Assembly (NCBI GenBank): GCA_008477525.1
Contig: SPDT01000002.1
Location: 3,038,001-3,102,000 of the forward strand
Reading direction: 5' to 3'
Origin: Hypomyces perniciosus
Lineage: Eukaryota > Ascomycota > Sordariomycetes > Hypocreales > Hypocreaceae
DNA: 64,000 nt
This document shows, in pieces, positions 19,859 through 30,682 of the stretch (position 1 is the first letter of the stretch; each line of letters begins with the position of its first letter). The notes under the pieces are model-generated. The model made no database searches. It was not told the origin of the DNA and saw only the letters and a list, made by a program, of their open reading frames with translations. The translations under genes were made by a program, and so were the position numbers.

Positions 19859-20721
19859 GTTTAGGACATGGTTGAAGAGGCGTTCAAGTATAATTGTCAA
19901 ATAGAGTGCTCATGGAGATAGATTCCTCCTAGATTGCGGCAATACCGTGTACACTCAGTAAATTCACAAGCGCTAAAAAGAAATGAATAGCTACTGCAAG
20001 CACAACTTTCCTTCCACTCTGTTAACTTTCTACATTAGCATAAACCAGATGCCCCTACCTCCCAATATCAAACAGCCAAAAATTTAGAAGCCCTCGAAAA
20101 TGGTTAGAGGCCCCAGCTAAAGCTACTCTACTTTTTCCTCTTTGCCATTACTGGATTTACGTATTGCCAATGATATAAGGTCGCTATCGGGATAAGGTGG
20201 TTGTTGAGATGTAATATGGATCACTCGTACTTCGTACAAAGTACGGAGTACGATAGAAGTACGGAGTACATAATTAGGGTGGCTGATATGGGCCCAGTGG
20301 CGCATTTTAGCGCCCGAGCATAACATCCAATATCTCATGAGTTCTTTGGGGTAAATTATCCTAGTGGGGTTGGTACCAACTAACTGGGCGCCTCTACCGT
20401 CCGCGTCGTGCACTAACACTAGGGGAATCCCACGCTCAAGTACGGATATCTGTGAGCTGACATGGCCCGCCTCTCGAGGCATGTGCTACAAGGGATGGGC
20501 AGTGGAGCACAGCGGTGAACGTTCAGGGGGAAAGGGAGCCCCGAAGAAGAGAGAAAAAAACGCCCGGGGGGTGAGCCCGAAATAGCCTCGAGTAAGCTGA
20601 AGATAGCTGCATATAAGACACTGCGATGTCGCTAAGTAGAGTTGTTGTCATCTTGAGCCTACGTCTAAATTGAGCTTGGATATCGGGAGTACAGTAAAAG
20701 CCTTGAAAGTCTGGTTCAACC
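19859..20721. other. intergenic with two TACGGAGTA copies
   Basis: Non-coding spacer. TACGGAGTA occurs at 20242-20250 and 20260-20268 next to further GTAC-rich sequence. Short open frames here resemble nothing known to me. Confidence 0.5.
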
Positions 20722-21261
20722 ATGAGTTTCCCTCAACCGGAATCTATCCTCCCAATCCTCACCACCATAATCGGCGGTGGACGTTTCGGTTCCGGCCTTT
20801 ACAGCTTCATCTCACCCACTCGAACAGCACAAGAACAGGGTATTGAGCTCTCAGGCGCTTCTTCCGCGAAAGCACTTGCGAAGAAGACCGATTCCGATCA
20901 TTCGGATGACTCGCCACGAGTCCAACATGACTTCAGGACCCTCGTTTACATCCACACAATTGGCACCCGCCATTTTGTAACTGGCCTCTCGATCCTGTCT
21001 CTCACGGCGTACTGGCAGCTTGCACCAGAGTGTACAGCTTCACCTATAGCACGTCTGACGGCGCAGCGATGCGTAGGAGTTGCGATGTCGGCGGAGTCGC
21101 TGACGGCGATTGTGGACGCGGTTCTGGTCTGGCGGTACACTGCTCACTTGGTACCTGGGACAGAGATGGACTTGGGTAAAAAGGGTGTGAAGGTTCATCT
21201 GCTTAGGGCACTGATATGGCTGGGTTGTGGATTATGGTGTCTATCATATAAGAGTACCTAG
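20722..21261 (+). CDS. small integral membrane protein (DUF4267-like)
   Basis: A single exon of 179 residues. About four hydrophobic segments are visible: ILPILTTIIGGGRFGSGLY near the N-terminus, HFVTGLSILSLTAYWQL, CVGVAMSAESLTAIVDAVLVW and LLRALIWLGCGLWCL at the end. A polar loop around residues 40-75 carries KKTDSDHSDD. The arrangement resembles small fungal DUF4267-type membrane proteins, whose function is not established. It follows the prenyl synthase and precedes the dehydrogenase on the same strand, so it may be a cluster accessory. Family assignment is tentative. Confidence 0.6.
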   Translation: MSFPQPESILPILTTIIGGGRFGSGLYSFISPTRTAQEQGIELSGASSAKALAKKTDSDHSDDSPRVQHDFRTLVYIHTIGTRHFVTGLSILSLTAYWQLAPECTASPIARLTAQRCVGVAMSAESLTAIVDAVLVWRYTAHLVPGTEMDLGKKGVKVHLLRALIWLGCGLWCLSYKST

Positions 21262-21381
21262 GTAGTCCACCAGAACGTCGCTTCCACCCTAACGTCGCCA
21301 GCATGTTACACCAAAAGCACTCCCTTTTCAATATGCTATAACAAACTGAGGATGAAGGTAAAATAAAAATATTTTAATTAG

Positions 21382-21414
<33 letters not shown>

Positions 21415-21415
21415 T
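21382..21415. repeat. (TA)n microsatellite
   Basis: About 34 nt of TA dinucleotides with one interruption (ACA), in the spacer between the membrane protein and the dehydrogenase. Confidence 0.95.
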
Positions 21416-21637
21416 AGCGAGGTATCGTATTACTAAGGTTCAAAATTCCATCAAGCTATACTGATTGGCCTTAATAGAATTTTCAAGTACCTATAAAAAT
21501 GGGAATTATTAAATACTCCTCCCCTACCACCTGCTAGCTATTTCATCCTGACTCCTTCACCCTTCTCTTCATACCCCAAAGCTCATCGAGCTCTCTGACA
21601 ACATCTTTACGATAACATCTCTCTTTTTAATACAAAT

Positions 21638-22594
21638 ATGGGCTTTCTCTACTCCCAGTTTTTCGTTACCCCGACTTATCCGAAAAAGTCCTTCGTCGGC
21701 CAAACTATTATCGTCACGGGTTCCAATACTGGACTTGGAAAGGAGGCCGCTCGACATTTTGCTCGTCTAGGTGCCTCGAAAATCATTCTGGCCGTAAGAA
21801 ATACCCAAGCTGGTGAAGAAGCAAAGCAGGACATCGAGAGCACTACGAAATGCGACCATTCGGCAGTGGAGGTCTGGGCGCTCGATCTCTCGTCTTACGA
21901 CTCCGTCAAAGCGTTTGTTAATCGCACATCGAATTTGAATCGAATCGACGTTTTATGTGAGAGCGCGGGTATTGCCACACATATGTATAGCCCTGCCGAG
22001 GGCCACGAACGAACTATCACGGTCAACGTGATTAGCACTTTTCTTCTGGGACTGCTATTATTACCGAAACTAAGATCAACGGCTAGAGATTACAATACCA
22101 AGACATACCTCACCGTTGTATCCAGTGAAGCACACGCCTGGGCTAGATTCCCTGAGTGGAAGGAGTCCAACGTCTTCAAGGCGCTGGATGTGGAGTCAAA
22201 AAGCGGTATGGCAGGGCGTTACACGACAAGCAAGCTACTTCAAATACTCATTATTCGACAAATTGCATCTAAACTCGACGGATCAGACGTTATTGTGAAT
22301 TATCTCAGTCCGGGTCTATGTCATTCAGGACTCTTTCGAGACGCTGGTTGGTTGCTGGGAATCCTGAAGTTTTTCATGGCACGCACAACAGAGGTGGGCA
22401 GTCGAACTCTAGTAGCAGCTGCAGAGGCAGGCCAAGAGTCACACGGGAAGTATATGATTGATGGAAAGTCCAACGATGGCGCTTTATCGCCGTTTGTTGA
22501 GAGCGAAGAGGGTGCAAAAGCGGGCAAGAAGATTTGGAACGAGTTAAGCACAATCTTAGAGGAGATTCAGCCGGGTATTACGAAGAATTTGTAA
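21638..22594 (+). CDS. short-chain dehydrogenase/reductase (retinol-dehydrogenase/WWOX-like)
   Basis: An intronless 318-residue protein. The Rossmann cofactor motif is TGSNTGLG (27-34), with RLGASKIILAVRN following, which suggests NADP(H). The catalytic pair is Tyr195 and Lys199 (YTTSK), with Ser from VVSSEAH upstream. The structural NAG motif reads SAG (CESAGIA), so the Asn is changed. The C-terminus is longer than classical SDRs. Such enzymes interconvert alcohols and ketones and are common in fungal terpenoid clusters. It lies 1.8 kb beyond the prenyl synthase, on the same strand, so membership of the cluster is likely but unproven. Confidence 0.87.
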   Translation: MGFLYSQFFVTPTYPKKSFVGQTIIVTGSNTGLGKEAARHFARLGASKIILAVRNTQAGEEAKQDIESTTKCDHSAVEVWALDLSSYDSVKAFVNRTSNLNRIDVLCESAGIATHMYSPAEGHERTITVNVISTFLLGLLLLPKLRSTARDYNTKTYLTVVSSEAHAWARFPEWKESNVFKALDVESKSGMAGRYTTSKLLQILIIRQIASKLDGSDVIVNYLSPGLCHSGLFRDAGWLLGILKFFMARTTEVGSRTLVAAAEAGQESHGKYMIDGKSNDGALSPFVESEEGAKAGKKIWNELSTILEEIQPGITKNL

Positions 22595-23539
22595 CTACTA
22601 CAACAGACCAGGTAAAGCTTAGAGTCTCTCTCTCTCGGTAGGCCTCAAATCAACAGTGGTTGACCTTTTTCTTTCTTTTTTTTTTTTAAAAAAAAAAGTT
22701 TGTTTTGTTATTTCTGTTTTACGATCCGAATCCCAACATTGAACTTCGACAACATATCGCCACTTGTATGTATGCCAACTCAGGAATTACTTATATTATA
22801 GACTACTCACTCTCAGCTCATGGATCCGAGGCATTACGCAGTCTCGCCCTATAGCTGGAAGAAGTGTAAATAGCAGTACGAGGAGTTACAGTGCCATGTT
22901 TACCAAAGCCTATTGCTACCTATCCAGACAGCATAATAATAAGTAATTCTAATTGCTGAGCTGATATTCAAACTATCCTACAGTTCTTTTCCTGAGTATC
23001 TTTTATAGTTGCTCTACTTTTATTATCTATGGCATTTTTTTGGCTTCGCTCTATCTTAACTCGCAGGTCATTCCATGGTATTTGTAAATGGCCAAGCCCT
23101 ACTAAAAGATAACGGCTGTGCCGACTGCAGTCACACGTAACCGCTTCTGCAAGCAAGTTCCGACCGGTTAGGTTGCTAATGAGTTGTTTTAAGTTGGTCT
23201 ATATACGAAGCACATGGAGGTGTGATGCCGAATACCTATACTTGAATCACTCTTAGAGTCATGATCCCTCTGCATGGCTCGATTATGACTGGTTGGTCCC
23301 TCCGGTGTTGTCCCGAAGGTACGTACCGTGTTGGCCTGTCGTCATGCTTCCCATAGGGAGGCGCCCTGGACTTCATAGGTCAAAAGAGAACCCGAGCATC
23401 GCATCTCTCGTCATCAGCTGCCTCACAAACATAACATGAAAGTTGAGATGCAGGCATCTCTCCGTCGTGAAGATTATTGCCTCGTCGCGCTCGTCACCAT
23501 CATCATCACATTCCAGAGCAGACCCATATCGCCGCCAGC
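22595..23539. other. intergenic with homopolymer T/A tracts
   Basis: Contains a T tract followed by an A tract around 22675-22697. No gene with family resemblance is seen on either strand. Confidence 0.5.
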
Positions 23540-24082
23540 ATGCACGTGGAGAAGCCCATAGGCACGACGCACGACGCCAAACGACATCAAGATGAGGAAA
23601 TGTGTAAAAATAACCCCGAACTGGTTGCCTCCTTTTTCGAATGCATCACCAGCAAACGTCCCGGGGCCGTATATGCATTCATAATGCGTGGCCCTGTTTG
23701 CGCCAACACTCCCAATGCCCGGCACGAAACACCTCTGATAGCAGCCGTTCGCGCAGGAGACGCGACCATGGTTAGTAGTCTCGTCTCCCTAGGCGCAGAC
23801 ATAAACGGCTACGGAGTCTGCAATGATGTTGAGCGCACACCTCTCCAACTAGCCGCCTCTGAGGGTAAACTCGGCCTCGTCGAGATTCTCTTGGAGCTGG
23901 GCGCAGAGGATTCCCTCGTCGCTCCTGACGGCGCCATCGCCCTCCGTCTTGCTACAGAAAACGGCCACCAAGAAGTAGTGGATTTCATGCCTGCTAGTCG
24001 GGCTGGGGCCTGGAAGCGATGGAAGGCCACACACGCCAAGGAGATGCAACGCATTCGCCGCATCGGGGAGAAGCTGGGTTGA
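23540..24082 (+). CDS. short ankyrin-repeat protein
   Basis: From the ATG at 23540 the protein has 180 residues. Three ankyrin units are visible: ETPLIAAVRAGDATMVSSLV, RTPLQLAASEGKLGLVEILL, and IALRLATENGHQEVVDF. A basic C-terminal tail follows (RAGAWKRWKATHAKEMQRI), a pattern found in fungal stand-alone ankyrin proteins. The frame is open upstream to 23477 without an ATG, so an upstream exon is possible. Function unknown; protein-protein interaction is the only safe inference. Confidence 0.7.
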   Translation: MHVEKPIGTTHDAKRHQDEEMCKNNPELVASFFECITSKRPGAVYAFIMRGPVCANTPNARHETPLIAAVRAGDATMVSSLVSLGADINGYGVCNDVERTPLQLAASEGKLGLVEILLELGAEDSLVAPDGAIALRLATENGHQEVVDFMPASRAGAWKRWKATHAKEMQRIRRIGEKLG

Positions 24083-24321
24083 ATCGTTAAGTTGTTGCTG
24101 TAGTCTACGCCCAAGGGTGTGGTCTGCCATCTCCCTAAGCTCTTGCTCTAAGTTTAAACGCTGCTAATTTTTGAGTCTTCGGATTCCAAGTTTGACGTCA
24201 CACGGTTTCGTTTTTAAGGACAATAGGTAGTTAGTCTTTTAAGATAAGTGATGTGAGCAAAAGAAACACCATCTCACTGATAAATGTATGCGGGGGTTTC
24301 TTTGTTTCTCCAACCAACCAA

Positions 24322-24340
24322 CCCCCCCCCCCCCCCCCCC
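24322..24340. repeat. C homopolymer of 19 nt
   Basis: An uninterrupted run of 19 C after CCAACCAACCAA. Its length may vary between assemblies. Confidence 0.9.
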
Positions 24341-24419
24341 TTTCTTTCTAGCAGCCCAATACAACATCCAACTTCGGATCCAAGTCTACTCTACCCTGTT
24401 CTATTCACAGAGACAGCTT

Positions 24420-26322
24420 CTATAACCCCATTGTCAGCACCTCGACATCACAATTCAGCTTGATTGGAGCCATAATAACTCCCGATGCATAATCCTGATA
24501 CGCATAATCTCCAAACCACACATGTATCAAAGCGTGCCAAATCACGTTGCCCACCCAAGCCACTGCTTCCACATCGTTAGACAAACACGCCGCGTAGAGT
24601 AACGGCTGCATCACTAACAGACCCGTCTCATTGTACTTGTGCTCATCTGTGAGCCCATATGCACATAGAGCGGGCAATATCGCATGGATCGCGATTGCTT
24701 CGGTAACAACTGACACCAACCGCCCAGTCACTGTATTGAGTGCCAGATGGTCAAACATGGACATGAAAGCGTGTGTGATGTCTACAGCAATATCCGAGTC
24801 CTTGCCACTCAGCCATGTGTTGATAATCTAAGTGTAAACCGAGCCGCCAACGTCGCTAAACGCCGCGCGATTCGCTCCCTGTGGCCAGAGTTTCACTGTA
24901 CCCGACTGTTTGCAAGCCGTGATATAGGTGCGCAAAGTCTTGGTAAGACGTTGCCTGTAACTGTGGCGTTCATTCAGGGCACTGTATGCATAGTTAGCAA
25001 GTATGAGCCCTGGGTAGAGTAATTCGCCTGCCATGTTGGCCTTGTGAAGCTGGGTCGATATGCGTTCGCATATGGCGCCTCGGTTCTGCGGTCCAAGGTC
25101 ATAGGCAAAGACACCCAGCTCGCCCAAGTCAATCTCCTGCCCCATGTCAAGCATGGAATTCATAAAAACGGCGTCAGGAAGATCAATGAGCCACGGTTCA
25201 TATATCGTGCTGCGAAGACCCCCTGATCGTTCCCGCACCAGCTTCGACCAGCCCCACAAGCTCGAGCAGTCGCAAAGTTACATCATGGCCGAATATTTTG
25301 TAGGCGGGCCGGTTGCCGATAGCAGCAACGACATCTGCCGTAATCCCTTTCATATAGCTCCTCCAGAGGTCAAACTGTATAGTTGCGGTCTGGTAGTTGA
25401 CAAGTGCGCCATATTCTCTGGCGCCGGCATCTGCAAATGGCTTTGCATAGTCAACCCAATTAGACTCCTCCAGCGAGTCGAGATGTTCATCAACAACGCT
25501 CGACATTGTGATGGCGAGAGCGGTGGAATCATTCGTGAAGCCGCTGACGAAGGCATTGGTGCGCCAGCCCACTAGAGTATTGGCCGATTGAGCAGCGGCG
25601 TACCAAGCATCAATACCTTTGAGATACGATATGAACGGCTCGACGGCGGTGGCCTACTTTCGAACTCCCCTATTCGTGTTGTTTGCCGCATACGCAACAA
25701 CTTCAACCTCAGTATCAGAACGGCATCGTGAGAAAATCCGCGGCAGTTCGACTATAACCGCGGCAGTTGCACAACCAACATAAAACGGGGTTGAAATAAC
25801 ACTTATCAGTGTTTCGGAGCGTGTAGCAGCCATTTGTACCGCATGGCCGCACTCCACGCAGACGTTTTGGGTGCGAGCAACCAGTACTCCCTCCTCAAAG
25901 GATAGACCTGTTGACTTAAGGCCCATGTCGAGCCACTCGGTAGTTGAGGCTGTGTCAGTGCCATCGCCGATAAGCATTCCCCGACAGGCCTTGGATACGG
26001 CCAGTATCCCGGTCGATATGATGAGACTTAGTTGTGTAGCCCCGGCTACGCGTACAGTGCCGGCTGCCGATCGTTGCCGGCACCTGTGGCTAGGACGCTC
26101 TGACTCTGTTTCCCTCGCTGTGATGGACTTTCTAATCCCGATGCTACTCTCAAGCATCGAACGAAGGGCATTCTTGCATTCCGATGCCGAGCCGCCACAT
26201 TCAGAATAAAGGCTCTCATTCGAACAAGTGCACTCCCTCCCCTGATACTGGACTGACCATCCGTCCGTTAAGACCATCGTGTGCTGGTGATGGATATCGA
26301 GCAATACTGATGTGATTCCCAT
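24420..26322 (-). pseudogene. decayed gene for an unknown fungal protein (two stops, one frameshift)
   Basis: Coding-like sequence runs from an ATG at 26322 to a TAG/TAA at 24420. The span is 3 x 634 + 1 nt, which matches one single-base frameshift. Interruptions are a TAG at 25654-25656 (RGVRK stop ATAVEPF), a frame change near 25236 within a run of five G (AGTIRG into LRSTIYEPW), and a TAG at 24828-24830 (GGSVYT stop IINTWLSG). Sequence on each side of every break reads as one protein. One or two hydrophobic stretches occur (ISTPFYVGCATAAVIVEL) and an N-terminal Cys-bearing segment (ECTCSNESL). I do not recognise the family. Alternatively some breaks are introns, but no consensus splice sites restore the frame at 25654. 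Confidence 0.6.
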
Positions 26323-27626
26323 TGCGGCGAGCTGTCTTTGTTGTTGTACCTGGCTACTGACAAGAGGATGACTAGAAAAAGCAAAGAATTGGACTGTTGA
26401 GCAGGAATTGCAGCCACAACAGTACTTGCTTTTTTTTTATCTATCTACAAGATAGCTTAGCTTCTTGTAGTAGCTGTAGCAAAGCTCAGAGATCGCTACT
26501 CCGTAGATGCTAGACAATTACTTCATACAGAACTTCCTCCAAGCGGTCAGGGCTGGCGAGTAAAGCTAAGAACCAAGGTCCGAGACAGCGCTATCAATGG
26601 CCCCTATTACGTGAGAACGTAGCGGTTGTTCGAGATTTACGTCCTAACGAGCGCCTCAATTCCACAGTGGTAACTGAATTTGGGTAAGAATATCTGGCCT
26701 CCCCACCACAGATGAATTACGACACGGCCAGCCGTTGTAAGACAATGGCCAATTGTGCGAACTGCCGACCGTCAGGCACCCGAACGCTGCTGTGAAATAG
26801 CAAGTGATCTCCGACGATAGAGATAGTCGCCGAGTTCTCAAACCTCGTCAATCCTCAGTATAGCATAAATGATGTTGCCGGTAAGCTCAAACCTCAGACG
26901 AATTTGGACAAATGCCTGACTCTCTACTAGCTGTTTGCTGCTCGGATCTTCATCGTCCAAACAGTCAGACTGCGATGCTCCCCCCATGTCTCAAGGTGAT
27001 TTGACACTATCGCTGCATTGCCCAATACCGTGTGTCCCCTAGAACCTGGGTGTCCCAGAACTTCGTAGCCGTTAGCCAACGTTGAACGGTCGTGACAGCG
27101 CTATTATACCGTGAAACTTACTACTTTGAGCGTAACAATGGAACCGCCAATCTCTACCCTCCATAAAATACCACCAAGACTATGCTGCTTCGCTTGTTGA
27201 TATCTTCTCTCGGAGTTCGACAAGAACGAGCTGGACTTGGAGAGCCGCCATTGTATACACAGTTGAGATGAGAGAACGAAGCGTTATCGTCTTTGGGCAT
27301 TGGCCTAGATATCTATATAAAATCCCCAATTCTCCAAATTCATTCCGGGTTTCCATTCAACAATCATTCAGATCTGAATGTCACACCATCAGAAATGACA
27401 ACTTCCGGGTTTACCAACTACCCTTCCCTGGACCTGCACTTTGCCGAGGTCATCCCAACTGAGCATCATGGTATACAACATGCTTTTGGCCTGACTGTCG
27501 TCTCATGAATTGGACAATACTGCCTGTTCAGCCGTTGCTCGGGCAGAATCGAAGAGAAGTCATTCAGACAGTCCTTTGAGCGACCTTAACAGGCCCCTCA
27601 GCCTTCCTCCTTGGAATGGGAGCCTC
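26323..27626. other. intergenic
   Basis: About 1.3 kb with no supported gene. One TACTCCGTA lies at 26497-26505. Short frames on both strands overlap each other and look random. Confidence 0.4.
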
Positions 27627-28400
27627 TTATTCCGCTACAGGAACCACCTGCTCTCCTGGAGGTTGGGAATGGCTGAGTGGGTTACTATGATCCAGGGGCA
27701 CCAACTCCCAAGGGTGGACACGCAGCTGCCATTTCGTACGCACAATCTCCGTCAGCGTGTGTCCGGAGGTTTTCCGGCTGGTCTTGTCGATTTGTTCGTG
27801 CTGGGTCATGGTGCCACCACCCCACCAGGAGATGCAAGGGATCGGCAGTGACACTGTCGAGATATCGCGGGGGGTAGTTCGCCAATTGCTGGGTATAACA
27901 ACGCGGGGACCAACGTTGCCGTCAGGGCGACGTAGCGGTCGATTCCCAGGGTCCAGTTTAGGACATCGCGGATGTAGTGCCCGAGCCTAGTGAAATACTT
28001 GGTCAGTTCGGGTAGGTCGGTAATGAGCTGGTCGCGTAGCCGCAGGAAGAAGGTCACGCACACAGGACGGCGCATCCGGGACGCGGCCAATCACGCTGAA
28101 ATGACTCAACGCCCAGCTAGGCGCATATGTCCCCTGATAGTTACCGTGGTCTATCAGGTAGTCGACTGTAGCATCCAGTAGTCCGGCGTGGTCGGTCCAG
28201 TGTGGGCTCAATGTGATGATGGCCCCGGCAGTCATCTCCACATCCGCGGGGTGTCCGGCGACATAAGTGGGGAGTCTGCCGTCCGGGCCAGCCATGTCGA
28301 CCGGATAATGCTCCCCGGCAGCAATAGCCTGCCTGTAGCAGTCTGGGTCGGCAGTGTGCAGAAAATCCAGGCAGTTATATCTGTATCTACATCATGTTTC
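27627..28400 (-). pseudogene. gene fragments of unknown family, frame-broken
   Basis: On the minus strand a coding-like stretch (LDFLHTADPDCYRQAIAAGE, then AGPDGRLPTYVAGHP, then WALSHFSVIGRVPDA) runs to about 28080. It continues in another frame as LPELTKYFTRLGHYIRDVLN and WTLGIDRYVALTATLVPALL. A further shift leads to TKWQLRVHPWELVPL near 27690. The local GC content is higher than the flanks. No start codon or intact reading frame is found. I do not recognise the family; frameshifts or introns cannot be separated by eye. Confidence 0.4.
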
Positions 28401-29591
28401 TAAGTAATTGTGACTATGGCATCGCTGAGACCCAAGCTCAGCTTCTCTAACCGAGACACATGAAGGCTCGGACTCACCCAGAAAAAGAAAGTTGCCTAAT
28501 AGTTCAGCTTTTTACCGAATTAACGCCACGATATTGAGATCTTTGCCTATTGCGATATGAGAAAGTTGGCCACCTGCCATTTTGCTTTTCTACTGATAAC
28601 TTCGCCACTTATTGCCGGAGTCTTGAGCCTTCAGATCAATTTTTTTACTGTTGTGCTTCGGAAAGTTTCTGGTTTGCCCAACTAAACATATGAAGATAAA
28701 GTAAAAGCAGGGGAACATCATCAGCCACATTTCAAGAGCTCATCACTGATTGTTTGGCCGTTACTCTGGAGTATCAATGTCGAACACCATGAATATCTTT
28801 GGTCGTATGCATATTGACGGTTACCAGATGAAGAATATGACAATGTTGGTGCTAGATCAACTGGAAACTTTGGCGCTGTGTAAATTATAGTAGTGAAGGA
28901 AGTTCTGGTTTAGGTGGGCGACTTTTCCCTTGTACTACATAACTGACAAGAGATGAACAAGCAAGTCTTAGACATGCATGTCCTAACACGACATGATCCT
29001 GGCAACCGGTGAGCAGTGGAAGTCTATTCAACAATAGGTATTCTACCAATTCTCCATTCCTTTACTGTTTGAGGTCATCTCCCAATGTGTTCAACGACGC
29101 GAGTCGCATTGCACGATTGCGTCTAGCTTGCTCTTGCTCAAGGGCCCACCTGGAGCTGCATGATCTTCAGGCGTAGCTCTGTGTCAAATGCAATATAACC
29201 TGCACTATCAGCTACAATTGCTGAGGTGTACACTTCCCTTTTGCTGGTCTGGTACAACGGTTTGACACTCTCCTTCTACTGCCTCTAGCTTTTGAACACG
29301 ACTTCGCGGAATTTCGACATCGAAGCCGTTATTAATTCAGAAAGTTGAGCGATGCCGAGTAACTCTTTAATATTCTGACCTAATAAGAGGGCCATTATCC
29401 TATGCAGGAATTTATCGCCCGTCATGCTAAGGGCTTAGGCTTCCCCCGTTGTGATATATTTATGCATCCCACTTATCGTGATATAGCTACATTCGCGAAC
29501 TCTGGCCGTCTTTTCATGTCGCAGTAACCCGCAACTGCACCTCTGGACCTATTCTTGCGCGATTGTATGCTCTGCATCCCTTCAGTATCCA
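28401..29591. other. intergenic, gene-poor
   Basis: About 1.2 kb of AT-rich DNA between the fragments and the acetyltransferase. I see nothing I can name. Confidence 0.45.
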
Positions 29592-30206
29592 TCACATATC
29601 ACCAATCATGAAGAATACTGCCGCCTCGCCCTCTGGGGTATCAACCGTCATCCGATCCATCTCTCGGAATCCAAACTTCTCATAAAATGATTTGGCCGGC
29701 TCCGTAGACTCCACGAAGCAAGGCTTCCCTTCGGTCTTGGCCTTCTCGAAACCCCACTCCATAAGCAGCCTCGATGCGCCTTTGCCCATCCACTCTTGTC
29801 GCACCCCGATTATGTCGAGATACCAGTGTGGCATGTCGCCCATGTTCCTCCGGTGACCAGCGAATACCTTTTCATAGTATTCAGCAGCGATTGCCGGGTT
29901 CCCATCTTCAGGGTATCCATCTTCATCGAAATCATGGAATGGCGCTCCTGGCGCCACCCATTTCACGAAGCCGATAACAGTCTCTGGTGATTGACCTGAT
30001 GGAGAGGCCTCTGTGACGACGACAAGGAACGTTGCACATTCTTCGTTGAACTCTTCTGTCAGTGTTTTTCGCCAGTAGTCCAAGGATGCGTCTGAACTCC
30101 GGGGGAATATTTGGCGGCTGAGGATTTCGTCTTCAAATGCGGACAGATACACCCCACACATGGCTTCAATGTCATCCACGGTCGCGGTTCTCAACTTGAA
30201 CGACAT
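29592..30206 (-). CDS. GNAT-family N-acetyltransferase
   Basis: A single exon of 204 residues from the ATG at 30206. The N-terminus LRTATVDDIEAMCGVYLSAF is the usual GNAT beta1-alpha1. The acetyl-CoA loop is VRQEWMGKGASRLLMEWG (Q/RxxGxG/A), followed by CFVESTEPAKSFYEKFGF, the typical strand 6/7 end. Similar fungal proteins are annotated as GNAT acetyltransferases of unknown acceptor. Cytosolic; no targeting signal. It faces away from the neighbouring PEP-mutase gene, sharing a ~480-nt divergent spacer. Confidence 0.88.
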   Translation of the reverse strand: MSFKLRTATVDDIEAMCGVYLSAFEDEILSRQIFPRSSDASLDYWRKTLTEEFNEECATFLVVVTEASPSGQSPETVIGFVKWVAPGAPFHDFDEDGYPEDGNPAIAAEYYEKVFAGHRRNMGDMPHWYLDIIGVRQEWMGKGASRLLMEWGFEKAKTEGKPCFVESTEPAKSFYEKFGFREMDRMTVDTPEGEAAVFFMIGDM

Positions 30207-30682
30207 TATGATACATCGTGAAGTAGTAATTATTTTTGACAAGAAAACTCCACAACTGGTTGAAAATTACAAGAATTATCGACAGCATTGGTAGCAACAC
30301 TGTTTTGGCTGTTGCTTTATAAGTCGAACCGTGAACGATTGTGAAACCCAAACGGGCAATCTTCACGACCAATGAGAGAGCATCGAGATGAGTCACTCGG
30401 CCGAAAGGCTAGCAGCTGATTTGGTGCGGCTGAATCAAAATGGGCGAACTATCTCAAATCCATAATAGATGAATCCCGCTGGTTACCGAAGATTCGCACT
30501 TGCTCGTATATCCCGTATGGAAGCTCTCCCCGATCTCATAACCCGCATCGGACCGGTTGGGGTACATATGACAGTCATCACCTCACTCACTTGCACAGAG
30601 ATCTCATGTTAAAGCTCTGTCTCTTGTATGCGATATAAGTATCATATATTATCCCCCACAGGCTTCAGCAATAAACTGTATC

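Noticed and set aside
9154..22594. a polyketide synthase, NRPS or pathway transcription factor in the cluster
   Set aside because: No ketosynthase, adenylation, Zn2Cys6 or bZIP signature was found in this interval.
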